Source: Klebsiella indica
GTDB lineage: Bacteria > Pseudomonadota > Gammaproteobacteria > Enterobacterales > Enterobacteriaceae
Reading direction: 5' to 3'
Length of the DNA: 64,000 bases
Assembly (NCBI RefSeq): GCF_005860775.1
Contig: NZ_VCHQ01000008.1
Location: forward strand, 124,001 to 188,000
This document shows, piece after piece, positions 10,697 to 20,252 of the stretch (positions are counted from its first letter, which is position 1; each line of letters starts with the position of its first letter). A program made the position numbers and the translations under genes. Under the pieces are notes generated by a model, which saw nothing but the letters and a program-made list of their open reading frames with translations, made no database searches and was not told where the DNA came from.

Positions 10697-11713
10697 ATGG
10701 CGACAATTAAGGATGTAGCCCGTCTCGCAGGAGTTTCCGTCGCTACCGTCTCCCGCGTGATTAACAATTCACCGAAAGCCAGCGAAGCCTCACGCCAGTC
10801 GGTGGGGGCGGCGATGGAAGCGTTAAATTATCATCCTAACGCCAACGCCCGCGCGCTGGCGCAGCAGTCAACGCAAACCGTTGGCCTGGTGGTGGGCGAT
10901 GTTTCCGACCCTTTCTTTGGTTCAATGGTCAAAGCCGTCGAGCAGGTGGCCTACAATACCGGCAATTTTTTGCTGATCGGTAACGGCTATCACAGCATCC
11001 ATAAAGAGCGTCAGGCGATTGAACAGTTGATTCGCCACCGCTGCGCAGCCCTGGTGGTTCACGCCAAAATGATCCCCGATGACGAGCTGACCGCGTTAAT
11101 GAAGCAGATCCCCGGTATGGTGCTGATCAACCGTATTATACCTGGCTTAGAGCAGCGCTGCGTCGCGCTGGATGACCGTTACGGCGCCTGGCTGGCAACG
11201 CGTCACCTGATTCAGCAAGGGCATACCCGCATTGGCTATATCTGTTCCGATCACCCGATTTCCGATGCCGAAGACCGTCTTCAGGGCTATTACGCGGCAT
11301 TAAAAGAGAGCGGCCTGGCGTGCAATGACCGCCTGGTGACCTTTGCCGAGCCTGATGAGAGCGGCGGTGAACAGGCGATGACCGAACTGCTGGGGCGAGG
11401 GAGGCATTTTACCGCCGTGGCCTGCTATAACGACTCAATGGCTGCCGGTGCGATGGGCGTGTTAAACGATAACGGTATTGATATACCACAGGAGATTTCG
11501 CTGATCGGTTTTGATGACATACTGATTTCACGCTATGTGCGCCCGCGTCTGACCACCGTGCGCTACCCGATCGTCACCATGGCGACTCAGGCCGCCGAGC
11601 TGGCGTTAGCGCTGGCGGAACATCGCCCGCCCCCGGAGATAACCCATCTTTTTAGCCCGACGCTGGTACGCCGTCACTCGGTGGTTTCGCCTGCGGAACG
11701 CGATAAATCATAG
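10697..11713 (+). CDS. galR: HTH-type transcriptional regulator GalR
   Basis: LacI-family repressor of galactose uptake and metabolism genes. It is 338 residues (E. coli 343). Residues 1-60 form the helix-turn-helix and hinge (TIKDVARLAGVSVATVSRVI, then ANARALAQQ). The rest is the periplasmic-binding-protein-like effector domain. The start follows an AAAAGG ribosome site. A gal-type operator lies just upstream. The last 40 bp overlap the end of the convergent GNAT gene. Confidence 0.93.
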   Translation: MATIKDVARLAGVSVATVSRVINNSPKASEASRQSVGAAMEALNYHPNANARALAQQSTQTVGLVVGDVSDPFFGSMVKAVEQVAYNTGNFLLIGNGYHSIHKERQAIEQLIRHRCAALVVHAKMIPDDELTALMKQIPGMVLINRIIPGLEQRCVALDDRYGAWLATRHLIQQGHTRIGYICSDHPISDAEDRLQGYYAALKESGLACNDRLVTFAEPDESGGEQAMTELLGRGRHFTAVACYNDSMAAGAMGVLNDNGIDIPQEISLIGFDDILISRYVRPRLTTVRYPIVTMATQAAELALALAEHRPPPEITHLFSPTLVRRHSVVSPAERDKS

Positions 11714-12153
11714 CGATATAAACTGACCGTCGTGGCCGGGTAATCCAGACCTTCGCCGATATACTGCCAGCCAAAACGCTCATAAAAATCACGGCAGGCG
11801 GAATAGAGAAACAGCGCGGAATAGCCCTGCGTTCGTGCATACCGGATGACATGCTGCTGTAGCGTTCCCGCCAGCCCTTTTCCCCGTGCTTCCGGGGCGA
11901 CATAGAGTGCCGCCATCCACGGATACAGATCCTGGCGACTGATTAAGTCGCAGCGCCAGAGCCCGACGGTTCCCAGCAGTTTTTCATTTTCAACGGCAAT
12001 AAACGTAACCGGCAACGCCCCCGGCGTCTGGCTATGCCCGATGATGCTGGCGAAAAACGCCTGCGGCAACATATCGCCGCCAAAAGCTCGCCATAGCCAC
12101 TCCGTAACCTGCCCAGCATACTGCGGCGCGGCGGATAAAGGCTGAATAATCAC
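11674..12153 (-). CDS. GNAT-family N-acetyltransferase
   Basis: A 159-residue GNAT acetyltransferase. The acetyl-CoA pyrophosphate-binding motif A is seen as MAALYVAPEARGKGLAGTLQQ, followed by the C-terminal FYERFGWQYIGE strand. The substrate cannot be inferred. The start codon overlaps the stop of the upstream GntR gene (ATGA, 4 bp), so the two are coupled. The 3' end runs 40 bp antisense into galR. It is not part of the E. coli galR-lysA interval and belongs to the accessory sugar island. Confidence 0.82.
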   Translation of the reverse strand: MIIQPLSAAPQYAGQVTEWLWRAFGGDMLPQAFFASIIGHSQTPGALPVTFIAVENEKLLGTVGLWRCDLISRQDLYPWMAALYVAPEARGKGLAGTLQQHVIRYARTQGYSALFLYSACRDFYERFGWQYIGEGLDYPATTVSLYRYDLSRSAGETTE

Positions 12154-12923
12154 ATCAGCTTTCCCTGAAAAACAGGCACTGACTCAAAGAGATAGCCGTC
12201 AAAGTCCGGTGCGTCTTCATCAGAAAGCTCCAGCAGACTATTTTTTACGTTTTCAAGGTGCTGCCACATGGCCTGCCAGGCGCCCATCACATCGCGACGG
12301 CGCAGGGCGGCGAGGAGCGTTTGCCGGTCGCCAAGCCACTTCAGGCGATACGCCCGGCTGGCGATATGTACATTGAACTGCTGCCATAACGGGCTGCTGT
12401 CCATTTGCAGCCAGATGCGCTCGACCGTCGCCAGCAGCATCTGGTTTTGCGTCGCCCCGGCCAGCACCAGGTGAAAAAGCCGGGCGTTGTCCTGACTGGT
12501 ATCGTTGGCGGCAATAGCCCGCTGCTCCTGCTCAATAATACGTTTCAGGTTATCGATATCGGCGCGAGTGGCCATTTTAGCGGCAAAAGCGGCGATATTG
12601 CTCTCCAGCAGCTGGCGGGCCTGCAGGATTTCGAACGGCCCGACGTCGCTGCTCAGCATCTGTTCTTCCTCGCTATCGCCCTCATGCGGGATGCGCATAA
12701 CGTACACCCCGGAGCCCTGGCGAATATCCACCGTTCCCTGTAACTCCAGCATCAACAGCGCTTCACGGACGATCGTCCGGCTCACACCGTAAATTTCGGC
12801 GATATTGCGTTCCGGCGGCAGACGCGATCCGATGGGATAGCGCCCCTGCGCAATCTGTGCGCGTAAATCATCACCAATCTCCTGGTAGGGTTTCTTTTCC
12901 GGCGGAATAATAGCCTTCTCCAC
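12150..12923 (-). CDS. GntR/FadR-family regulator, UxuR/ExuR-like
   Basis: DNA-binding repressor of 257 residues. The N-terminal winged helix (IGSRLPPERNIAEIYGVSRT, then VREALLMLELQGTVDIRQGSG) is close to the hexuronate regulators UxuR and ExuR. The C-terminal part is a FadR-type FCD effector domain with metal-ligand histidines (RLFHLVLAG). Its effector is probably a sugar acid or sugar phosphate, by analogy only. It is coupled to the GNAT gene and lies 67 bp downstream of the GH1 gene on the same strand, so it may regulate the neighbouring glycosidase/PTS genes. Confidence 0.85.
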   Translation of the reverse strand: MEKAIIPPEKKPYQEIGDDLRAQIAQGRYPIGSRLPPERNIAEIYGVSRTIVREALLMLELQGTVDIRQGSGVYVMRIPHEGDSEEEQMLSSDVGPFEILQARQLLESNIAAFAAKMATRADIDNLKRIIEQEQRAIAANDTSQDNARLFHLVLAGATQNQMLLATVERIWLQMDSSPLWQQFNVHIASRAYRLKWLGDRQTLLAALRRRDVMGAWQAMWQHLENVKNSLLELSDEDAPDFDGYLFESVPVFQGKLM

Positions 12924-12990
12924 AATATCACCTGTGCGTTATGAACCTGCGAGTCAATATCGCCGCTATCTTAGCAAAATTTAACCATGC

Positions 12991-14418
12991 CTAACGCCAC
13001 TCGTCGTCAATATCCAGCGTCAATTCCCGACGTTCGCCAAGCTGACGGAACCAGCTGGCGGAAGCCTTCGGCTTTCGCGCGCGGTGATTTTGCAGATCGA
13101 TTTCAATCAGCCCGTAACGATTTTTAAAGGCGTTCATCGGCGAAACATTGTCGGTAAACGCCCACAGCATATAGCCGTGGCAGTTGGCGCCGGCTTCCCG
13201 CGCACGCAGCGTTTGCCACAGATGTTCGCTGATAAAGCGAATCCGGTAATCGTCGGCGATGGTGCCTTCGCTATTGCGAAACTGCCCTTCGTTTTCCACC
13301 CCCATGCCGTTTTCGGCCACGAACCACGGGATATTGCGGTAATCCTGTTTAATCCGCATCGCCATATCAAAAACGATTTGCGGATAAATTTCCCAGCCAC
13401 GCGAACTATTCATCCGTCTTCCCGGGAGTTCAAAGGGCTCATAATAGTAAGCCGGATGGAATGGCGTCTGCGGGTGCCAGGCGCGCGACGGGGCTTTCAC
13501 CCGGTGTGGGTAGTAGAGATTAATTCCCAGCTCATCCACGGTGTTTTCGCGAATAATCGCCAGCTCTTGCGCACTGTAATCCCAGCCAACGTTGTGCTGT
13601 TCGAGCAGGTTGTACAGTTCTGACGGATATTCGCCGTGGACCAGCGGATCGAGGAAAACCCGGTTATAAAACAGATCGTAGATTTCCGCGGCGCGAAGAT
13701 CATGAGGCGCTTTTGAACGTGGATAAGTGACTTCCGGGTTAAGAATACAGCCGACCGTGCCGCGATAGCCTTTTTCGCGAAACAGCCTGACCACTTTAGC
13801 CGTCGCCAGCACCTTATGATGATTCCACTGCATCCAGGTCCCGGTATTCTGTTCGTAAGGCCAGCGCAGCGCGTCGAGGTAGACCCGGGTCTGTACCACA
13901 ATCGGTTCATTGAAAGTAAACCAACGCGTCACCTTATGGTGATAGCGGGCAAAAACTTTCTCCGCATATTGTACGAACAGATCAACCACTTTTTTCGACG
14001 CCCAGCCGCCGTAGTGCTCCAGCAGATAGCCGGGCAGTTCATAGTGCTCAAGGCAGATCATCGGCTCAATGCCGTTAGCCCGTAGCGCGTCAAACAGCTG
14101 GTCGTAGTACGCCGCATACTCTTCATCAACCGTGACTTTTTCATAGTCGGTAAGAAAACGCGACCAGTTGATCGACGTACGATAGTGGGTCAGTCCCGCC
14201 AGCTTCATCAACTGCACGTCTTCGCGGAAGCGGTTGATAAAATCGGTCGCGACCGCCGGGCCATAACCGTTATGCCAGACGTGACGATCGTTCTTGTACC
14301 AGAGATCCGGCCAGGAATCCTGCCCCTCTTTCTTGCCGCTCCAGCCTTCGGTTTGCCACGCCGACGCGGCGGCGCCGAGGATAAAGTCGCGGGGAATCGC
14401 GATCCGTACTCTGCTCAT
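12991..14418 (-). CDS. Glycoside hydrolase family 1 (putative 6-phospho-beta-glucosidase)
   Basis: A 475-residue GH1 enzyme with the acid/base Glu in FTFNEPIV and the nucleophile Glu in FVAENGMGVE. The open frame could start earlier, but MSRVRIAIPRDF has a GAGG site 6 bases upstream and lies 7 bp after the EIIC stop. The adjacent PTS permease suggests a phosphorylated beta-glucoside. The residues after DNV are SPMNAFKNRYG: the Glu-Trp pair that binds non-phosphorylated sugars is replaced by Ser-Pro, and one Lys usual in phospho-glucosidases is Asn. Substrate is therefore uncertain. Confidence 0.85.
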   Translation of the reverse strand: MSRVRIAIPRDFILGAAASAWQTEGWSGKKEGQDSWPDLWYKNDRHVWHNGYGPAVATDFINRFREDVQLMKLAGLTHYRTSINWSRFLTDYEKVTVDEEYAAYYDQLFDALRANGIEPMICLEHYELPGYLLEHYGGWASKKVVDLFVQYAEKVFARYHHKVTRWFTFNEPIVVQTRVYLDALRWPYEQNTGTWMQWNHHKVLATAKVVRLFREKGYRGTVGCILNPEVTYPRSKAPHDLRAAEIYDLFYNRVFLDPLVHGEYPSELYNLLEQHNVGWDYSAQELAIIRENTVDELGINLYYPHRVKAPSRAWHPQTPFHPAYYYEPFELPGRRMNSSRGWEIYPQIVFDMAMRIKQDYRNIPWFVAENGMGVENEGQFRNSEGTIADDYRIRFISEHLWQTLRAREAGANCHGYMLWAFTDNVSPMNAFKNRYGLIEIDLQNHRARKPKASASWFRQLGERRELTLDIDDEWR

Positions 14419-14425
14419 GGTGTCC

Positions 14426-15763
14426 TCATACATTCTGGCTGACTTCAGCGTTTTCCGCCTGACGCTGCGCGTTTTCCGCACGACGGGAGGCTATTTTGAC
14501 GAACGGCAGATAGATAAGCACCGCGGCGACAATACAGACAAGCTGTGTCACTACCGCCCCCATCGATCCGGCTGTGGAGAGCCAGGCGTTAATCAGCGGT
14601 GGCGTGGTCCACGGCACCATGACCACCGCTTTACCGGCAAAACCGGTGACGGTGGCGAAGTAACCGATACTGCCGGTCACCAGTGGGGTAATAATAAAAG
14701 GGATCGCAAGGATCGGATTAAGCATGATCGGCATACCGAAAATCACCGGTTCGTTAATATTGAACAGCCCGGGTCCGATCGACAGTTTGGCGATCTCCTT
14801 CATTTCTTTGCGTTTGGTGGCGATCATCACCGCAATCAGCAGGCCAATCGTCAGCCCCGAACCGCCAATGCTCATATAAACATCCCAGAACGGCATGGTG
14901 ATGATATTCGGCACCTCTTTGCCCTGCTCAAAGGCGCTCATATTGACGGTAATCGCCCCCAGCAGCAGCGGTTCGCGGATCGGTTTGATCATCTGATTAC
15001 CGTGAATGCCGATAACCCAGAACAACTGGGCGACAAACATCAGCAGTAGGATCCCCGGCAGGCTTTGCACCACTCGCTCCAGCGGCTGCTGTACCACCTG
15101 ATAGACCGCATCATAGAGATACATGCCGGTAATTTGATGAAAAATAAAACCAAAGGTAGCAATCGCCGTGGTGGTAATAATTGCCGGGATCAGCGCGGAA
15201 AACGATGCCGATACGTTGGGGGGAACGGTGTCCGGCATTTTGATCTTGAGGCCTTTGCATCTCTCCAGCCAGCAGTAGATCTCCACGGAAAGAATGGCAA
15301 TAAACATGCCGAGGAACAGGCTGCGCGTATCTGAGAACTGGCGCAACAGCACATCTTTCACTTCATGCATTTGTCCGTCGACCAGCATTTCGACGGTAGT
15401 TGGCGTCACACAGATAAAACAGATGACCGCCAGCAGGCCGGGAAACAGGCTCTTAATACCGTTAATCCGTCCAAGCTCAATACCGATCAGAAATACGGCG
15501 CCGATATTAAGAAAGTTAAGCGTCGCATAGTTAATTGCGCTGGTAATCGGTTTTAGCGCAGCCAGAAAAGAGAGCGCCTGAAAGCTGGCCAGCCCGTTTT
15601 TCGGATCCAGCACCATATTGGAGATCAGCACCGAAAAGGCGCCCACGATGATCACCGGCATCAGGGTAATAAAGGCCGCCTTTATCGCCATAATGTAGCG
15701 GTAGCTGTTGAATTTCGTAGCGAAACTCCCCAGAGAGTCGATCAATTTGTCCTGCAATGCCAT
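14426..15763 (-). CDS. PTS lactose/cellobiose-family EIIC permease
   Basis: Membrane component of a phosphotransferase system of the CelB/ChbC family, 445 residues, with about ten hydrophobic segments. Family motifs are visible: MPVIIVGAFSVLISN, FWVIGIHGN, and GPGLFNINEPVIFGMPIMLNP near the substrate site. The start at 15763 has a GAGG site. The longer frame to 15844 reads through an operator-like palindrome and is rejected. No EIIA or EIIB gene is nearby, so those must be supplied by another system. It is the first gene of a probable EIIC-GH1-GntR-GNAT transcription unit. Confidence 0.9.
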   Translation of the reverse strand: MALQDKLIDSLGSFATKFNSYRYIMAIKAAFITLMPVIIVGAFSVLISNMVLDPKNGLASFQALSFLAALKPITSAINYATLNFLNIGAVFLIGIELGRINGIKSLFPGLLAVICFICVTPTTVEMLVDGQMHEVKDVLLRQFSDTRSLFLGMFIAILSVEIYCWLERCKGLKIKMPDTVPPNVSASFSALIPAIITTTAIATFGFIFHQITGMYLYDAVYQVVQQPLERVVQSLPGILLLMFVAQLFWVIGIHGNQMIKPIREPLLLGAITVNMSAFEQGKEVPNIITMPFWDVYMSIGGSGLTIGLLIAVMIATKRKEMKEIAKLSIGPGLFNINEPVIFGMPIMLNPILAIPFIITPLVTGSIGYFATVTGFAGKAVVMVPWTTPPLINAWLSTAGSMGAVVTQLVCIVAAVLIYLPFVKIASRRAENAQRQAENAEVSQNV

Positions 15764-15832
15764 AGAGGATACCTCAGGGTTAAGGGACTTTTTTGCGCAC
15801 AAGGTGTACAGCCAGGCACCTATTGGCATACC

Positions 15833-15919
15833 AAAAATAATCATCGATGGGAAAAAGTTCTGTGACTAAGTTCGCAACCTCAAAACTGGCATTCCAAAAA
15901 AACCAAATTGGCATGCCGA
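15833..15919. promoter_or_regulatory. Triple palindromic operator between EIIC and the LacI-type regulator
   Basis: Three near-identical copies of TTGGCATNCCAA occur in the 294-bp divergent gap: TTGGCATACCAA (15833-15844), CTGGCATTCCAA (15886-15897) and TTGGCATGCCGA (15908-15919). Centres are 53 and 22 bp apart, close to five and two helical turns, which suits cooperative or looped repressor binding. The adjacent LacI-family protein is the natural candidate ligand. Confidence 0.7.
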
Positions 15920-16057
15920 ATTCAGTGTTTTATTTTTCAGCCCGTTAATCCTGCAAAAGCGTGATCGCGATAGTTTTTTTGCTTTGCCACGAAGCCATAT
16001 CCCCCTGAATGTCTGTGATAAACTGCGCATTACCACGTGATATCAGGAATCGGATGA

Positions 16058-17068
16058 ATGGCTACAATGCTGGATGTCTCAATTCACGCAGGCGTCTCTA
16101 AAGCGACGGTTTCCCGCGTGTTGAACGGCACTGGTCAGGTGAAAGAGAGTACCCGCCAGCGGGTTTTTAAGGCAATGGAAGAGCTGGGCTATCGGCCCAA
16201 CTTTCTCGCCCGCTCGCTAGCGAACCGCACGAGCAACAGCATCGGCCTGGTGGTCTCCATTTTCGACGGTTTCTATTTTGGGCGTTTATTGCAGCAGGCT
16301 TCCCGACAAACGGAAGCCTGGGGTAAACAGCTGATTGTCACCGACGGGCACAATGCGCCGGCGCGTGAAGAAGAGGCCGTACAGATGCTTGCCGACCGTC
16401 AATGTGACGCCATCGTGCTATACACGCGCCATATGAGCGAAAAGAAAATTATGTCGCTGATTGAGTCCATCGGCACGCCACTGGTGGTCATTAACCGCGA
16501 CGTTAGCCAGGCGCGGGATCGCTGCGTTTTTTTTGAACAGCAGGATGCGGCGTTTCAGGCGGTAGAGTATCTGATAACTCAGGGCCATCGCGATATCGCC
16601 TGTATTACCGTGCCAATACATACGCCAACGGGAAAGGCTCGTCTGGAGGGCTATCGTCAGGCGCTGAAAAAGCACGGTATCAAATGGGATCCGGCGAAAG
16701 TGAAGTATGGCGATGCCACCATCCCACGTGGCTATGAATTATGCCGTGAACTGCTGGAAGAAAAAACATCGTTTAGCGCGCTGTTTTCCTGTAATGACGA
16801 TATGGCGCTGGGTGTTTCAAAAGCGTTGCGTCAGGCCGGGCTGCGGATCCCGCAGGATATTTCATTGTTTGGTTTTGATGACGCGCCGAGCGCCAAATGG
16901 CTGGAACCGGGGCTATCCACGGTCTACCTGCCGATCGATAACATGATTACCACCGCTATCGATCAGGCGATCAAGCTGGCCAACGCTCAGCCGATTGAAA
17001 CCATCCCGCCGTTTACCGGCACCCTGGTACTGCGCGAGTCGGTGGTCGCCGGCCCCTATTCCACGTAA
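16058..17068 (+). CDS. LacI-family regulator, AscG-like
   Basis: A 336-residue LacI-type regulator. The N-terminal helix-turn-helix is MLDVSIHAGVSKATVSRVLN, with a hinge at LARSLANRTS and a sugar-binding domain after it. Overall layout resembles the cryptic beta-glucoside regulator AscG. It is divergent from the EIIC-GH1 genes and probably controls them through the triple palindrome upstream. It ends close to a REP-type element that separates it from the convergent lysA. Confidence 0.88.
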   Translation: MATMLDVSIHAGVSKATVSRVLNGTGQVKESTRQRVFKAMEELGYRPNFLARSLANRTSNSIGLVVSIFDGFYFGRLLQQASRQTEAWGKQLIVTDGHNAPAREEEAVQMLADRQCDAIVLYTRHMSEKKIMSLIESIGTPLVVINRDVSQARDRCVFFEQQDAAFQAVEYLITQGHRDIACITVPIHTPTGKARLEGYRQALKKHGIKWDPAKVKYGDATIPRGYELCRELLEEKTSFSALFSCNDDMALGVSKALRQAGLRIPQDISLFGFDDAPSAKWLEPGLSTVYLPIDNMITTAIDQAIKLANAQPIETIPPFTGTLVLRESVVAGPYST

Positions 17069-17071
17069 TCC

Positions 17072-17146
17072 GCCGGATGCCGTTTTCACCGAAGAAGCAA
17101 CGGCATGCCTGGCATCGGCCCGATAAGCGAAGCGCCATCGGGCATC
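17072..17146. repeat. REP/BIME-type palindromic repeat
   Basis: The 81-bp gap between two convergent genes contains CCGCCGGATGCCG followed by a perfect 7-bp stem GCCCGAT (17118-17124) / ATCGGGC (17137-17143) around AAGCGAAGCGCC. This is the look of enterobacterial REP (PU) sequences, which commonly sit between convergent genes and protect or end transcripts. Confidence 0.6.
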
Positions 17147-17149
17147 CAC

Positions 17150-18412
17150 TCACAACAGTTCCAGCGCTAACAGTTCGTCAATTGTCTGGCGACGGCGAAT
17201 CAGCCGCGCTTTACCGTTGTCGAACAGCACTTCCGGCAGCAATGGACGACTGTTGTAGTTTGAAGACATCGATGCGCCGTAAGCACCGGTGTCATGCAGC
17301 ACCAGATAATCGCCCGGCACCACCGCTGGCAGCAGGCGGGTTTCCACTTTTCCCCCTTCCTGCTGGGTAAAGACATCGCCCGATTCGCACAGCGGCCCGG
17401 CTACCACGGTTTCAATCTTCGCGGCGGCGCTCAAATCCCGACCGTCCCCCGCCAGGGCGGTGATATGGTGGTAGCTGCCGTACATCGCCGGGCGCATCAA
17501 ATCATTAAAACCGGCATCAATCAGCACGAAGTGACGGCTGCCCATCCCTTTCACGCTGCGTACCTGAGAAACCAGCACCCCGGCTTCCGCCACCAGGAAG
17601 CGACCCGGTTCCAGCTCCAGCTTCACCGGGTGACCCAGATATTTGGCTATTTGATCGCGCGCCGCGTTCCACAGCCCGAAGTAATGATCGGTATCGATCG
17701 CCTCTTCCCCTTCGTGATAAGGGATCGACAGCCCACCGCCGGCGGAGATCGCCTGCAGATCCTGCCCGAACTCGATAACCTGGCGCACCATCGCACCGCA
17801 CACCTGCTCCAGATGGCCATAATCCACCCCGGAACCAATGTGCATATGAATGCCCACCAGCTGAAGCTGATAGCGTTGCATCACCTCCAGCGCCGCCGGT
17901 AAATGCGTGTGCCAGATACCGTGTTTGCTGTTCTCGCCGCCGGTATTGGTTTTTTGACTGTGGCCGTGGCCGAACCCCGGATTAACGCGCAGCCAGACCC
18001 GATGACCCGGTGAAACTTCCCCTAGCTGCCTCAGCATATCAACAGAACCGGCGTTGACCGGGATTTGCAGCGCTTTTACCCGCGCCAGCGTCGCGTCATC
18101 GATCAGATCAGCGGTAAACACAATGTCGTCCGGATGCTGTTGCGGATCGTAGCCGGCCGCTAATGCGCGCTCGATCTCGCCCAGAGACACCGAATCCACC
18201 TTCACCCCCTGCTCACGCATCAGGCGTAAAATGTGAATATTGGAGCAGGCTTTCTGCGCAAAACGCACCACGTCGAACTTCCGGAGTTGAGCAATCTGAC
18301 GACGGATAATCTGCGCATCGTAGACCCAGACCGGGCAGCCGAACTCAGCGGGCAAGCGCAGCAGATTTTCTGCGGTCAGATCGGTATCAGTGGCGTAAAG
18401 CGAGTGTGGCAT
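17150..18412 (-). CDS. lysA: Diaminopimelate decarboxylase LysA
   Basis: PLP enzyme that makes L-lysine from meso-diaminopimelate, the last step of the pathway. It is 420 residues as in E. coli. The PLP lysine is Lys54 in FAQKACSN; HMHIGSGVDYG and the active-site CESGDVF follow. It is divergent from lysR, its LysR-type activator, across 134 bp, the classical lysA-lysR arrangement. Confidence 0.97.
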   Translation of the reverse strand: MPHSLYATDTDLTAENLLRLPAEFGCPVWVYDAQIIRRQIAQLRKFDVVRFAQKACSNIHILRLMREQGVKVDSVSLGEIERALAAGYDPQQHPDDIVFTADLIDDATLARVKALQIPVNAGSVDMLRQLGEVSPGHRVWLRVNPGFGHGHSQKTNTGGENSKHGIWHTHLPAALEVMQRYQLQLVGIHMHIGSGVDYGHLEQVCGAMVRQVIEFGQDLQAISAGGGLSIPYHEGEEAIDTDHYFGLWNAARDQIAKYLGHPVKLELEPGRFLVAEAGVLVSQVRSVKGMGSRHFVLIDAGFNDLMRPAMYGSYHHITALAGDGRDLSAAAKIETVVAGPLCESGDVFTQQEGGKVETRLLPAVVPGDYLVLHDTGAYGASMSSNYNSRPLLPEVLFDNGKARLIRRRQTIDELLALELL

Positions 18413-18546
18413 AAGTAACTCCGGTGCTGTGTGTGCGTTATCTCTGTTTTTTTACGATTACGCCACAGCGCGTAAGGAATAAAAAATATCGTTTTATTGC
18501 CAGTCTATGCAAAAATGATATGGAATGCATAATCCGAGGATCGCTG

Positions 18547-19473
18547 ATGCCCGCCGTAAACCTGCGCCATATCGAAATCTTCCATGCGGTGATGACCACC
18601 GGCAATCTGACCGAAGCCGCGCAGATGTTGCATACCTCGCAGCCAACCGTCAGCCGCGAGCTGGCGCGTTTTGAAAAAGTGCTGGGATTAAAGCTATTTG
18701 CCCGCGCGCGCGGTCGTCTGCAACCCACGGTTCAAGGATTACGCCTGTTTGAGGAAGTTCAGCGCGCCTGGTACGGTCTGGACAGAATCGTTAGCGCCGC
18801 GGAAAGCCTGCGCGAATTCCGCCAGGGCGAGCTGTCGGTTGCCTGCTTGCCGGTATTTTCGCAATCTTTTTTACCGCTGCTGCTGGAGCCGTTTTTGACG
18901 CGCTACCCGGACGTTCACCTGCAAATCGTCCCCCAGGAATCGCCGCTGCTTGAAGAGTGGCTGTCGGCTCAGCGCCACGATCTCGGCCTGACCGAAACCC
19001 TGCATACCCCTGCCGGAACCGAGCGTACGCCGCTGCTGACGCTGAATGAGGTGTGCGTATTGCCGCAAGGCCATCCGCTGGCCGTGAAACAGATGCTAAC
19101 GCCCGCGGATTTTCATGACCAAAACTACATTAGCCTGTCGCGTACCGACAGCTATCGCCAGTTGCTTGATGCCCTGTTTCTCGAACATCAGGTCAAACGG
19201 CGGATGGTGGTGGAGACCCATAGCGCCGCCTCAATTTGTGCCCTGGTGCGCGCTGGCATTGGCATTTCGGTGGTTAACCCGCTCACCGCTCTGGATTACG
19301 CCGGAAACGGCGTAGTGGTACGCCGTTTTAGCGTTGAAGTGCCCTTTACCGTCAGCCTGATTCGCCCGCTGCATCGGCCCGGCTCCGCGCTGGTCGATGC
19401 TTTCGCGTTACATCTGCAAAAAAGCCTGCCGCGTATTCTTACCCCGCTTGAAGCGGTGCTGACGAAAGCATAA
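18547..19473 (+). CDS. lysR: Transcriptional activator LysR
   Basis: Founding member of the LysR family: it activates lysA when diaminopimelate is abundant and lysine is low. 308 residues from the chosen ATG (E. coli 311). The helix-turn-helix is at the N-terminus ([20 protein letters not shown]), followed by the effector domain. The frame extends 41 codons upstream, but homology starts at [15 protein letters not shown], with a GAGGA ribosome site 7-8 bases ahead. The 3' end overlaps the convergent ygeA by 35 bp. Confidence 0.95.
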   Translation: MPAVNLRHIEIFHAVMTTGNLTEAAQMLHTSQPTVSRELARFEKVLGLKLFARARGRLQPTVQGLRLFEEVQRAWYGLDRIVSAAESLREFRQGELSVACLPVFSQSFLPLLLEPFLTRYPDVHLQIVPQESPLLEEWLSAQRHDLGLTETLHTPAGTERTPLLTLNEVCVLPQGHPLAVKQMLTPADFHDQNYISLSRTDSYRQLLDALFLEHQVKRRMVVETHSAASICALVRAGIGISVVNPLTALDYAGNGVVVRRFSVEVPFTVSLIRPLHRPGSALVDAFALHLQKSLPRILTPLEAVLTKA

Positions 19474-20152
19474 AGTCGACCGCGTCCGCCGCATGAATCG
19501 CAGTGGTATCAAACACCGGCAGCGGACTGCTTTCCGCAGGCACCAGCAGGCCGATTTCGGTGCAACCGAAAATCACCCCTTCCGCGCCCTGTTCCGCCAG
19601 ATCCTCAATCACCTGAAGATAGTAGTCGCGCGAATCCGCGCTAAAGGTCCCCAGGCACAGTTCATCGAAAATGATCTGGTTGATACGCTGGCGATCGTCG
19701 GCCTGCGGGATCAGCGTGTCGATAGCGAACTGCTGCTGCAACCGGCCGCGATAAAAATCCTGCTCCATGGTATAACGCGTCCCCAGCAGAGCTACCCGGC
19801 GTTGGCCTTTGGCTGTTATCGCCCGTCCGGTGGCATCGGCAATATGCAGAAACGGCACCTCGCAGCGTGTTTCAATCGCCTGCGCGACCTTGTGCATGGT
19901 GTTGGTACACAAGAGGATCCCTTCGGCTCCCGCCTGCTGCAGGCCGAAAGCCGCCTGGGCGAGGATCTCCCCCGCCCGCTGCCAGTCCCCGGAAGACTGA
20001 CAGGCTTCAATGTCATGGAAATCCACGCTATGCAGTAACAGACTGGCTGAATGTAGCCCGCCCAAACGGCTTTTAATGCCTTCGTTAATAAGACGGTAGT
20101 AAGGAATCGTGGATTCCCAGCTCATTCCGCCCAACAGGCCGATCGTTTTCAT
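19439..20152 (-). CDS. ygeA: Amino-acid racemase YgeA (Asp/Glu racemase family)
   Basis: Broad-specificity amino-acid racemase, 237 residues (E. coli 230). Both active-site loops are visible: LLCTNTMHK (Thr83) and FGCTEIGLL (Cys197), which is the Thr/Cys pairing reported for E. coli YgeA rather than two cysteines. The N-terminus [19 protein letters not shown] is highly characteristic. It converges on lysR with a 35-bp overlap and is divergent from kdgF. Confidence 0.94.
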   Translation of the reverse strand: MKTIGLLGGMSWESTIPYYRLINEGIKSRLGGLHSASLLLHSVDFHDIEACQSSGDWQRAGEILAQAAFGLQQAGAEGILLCTNTMHKVAQAIETRCEVPFLHIADATGRAITAKGQRRVALLGTRYTMEQDFYRGRLQQQFAIDTLIPQADDRQRINQIIFDELCLGTFSADSRDYYLQVIEDLAEQGAEGVIFGCTEIGLLVPAESSPLPVFDTTAIHAADAVDFMLSSAPLQAG

Positions 20153-20252
20153 TATTCACTCCTTCCAGGAATACCTTTGGGACGCCGAACTTGTGATCAG
20201 CTTTCCACTTCTCCTGACATTCGTTTCTTTTTACAAGATTGTGGTGTAAATT

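Noticed and set aside
15764-15844. N-terminal extension of the PTS EIIC protein
   Set aside because: It reads through an operator palindrome and lacks a ribosome site; MALQDKLIDSL at 15763 fits the family start.
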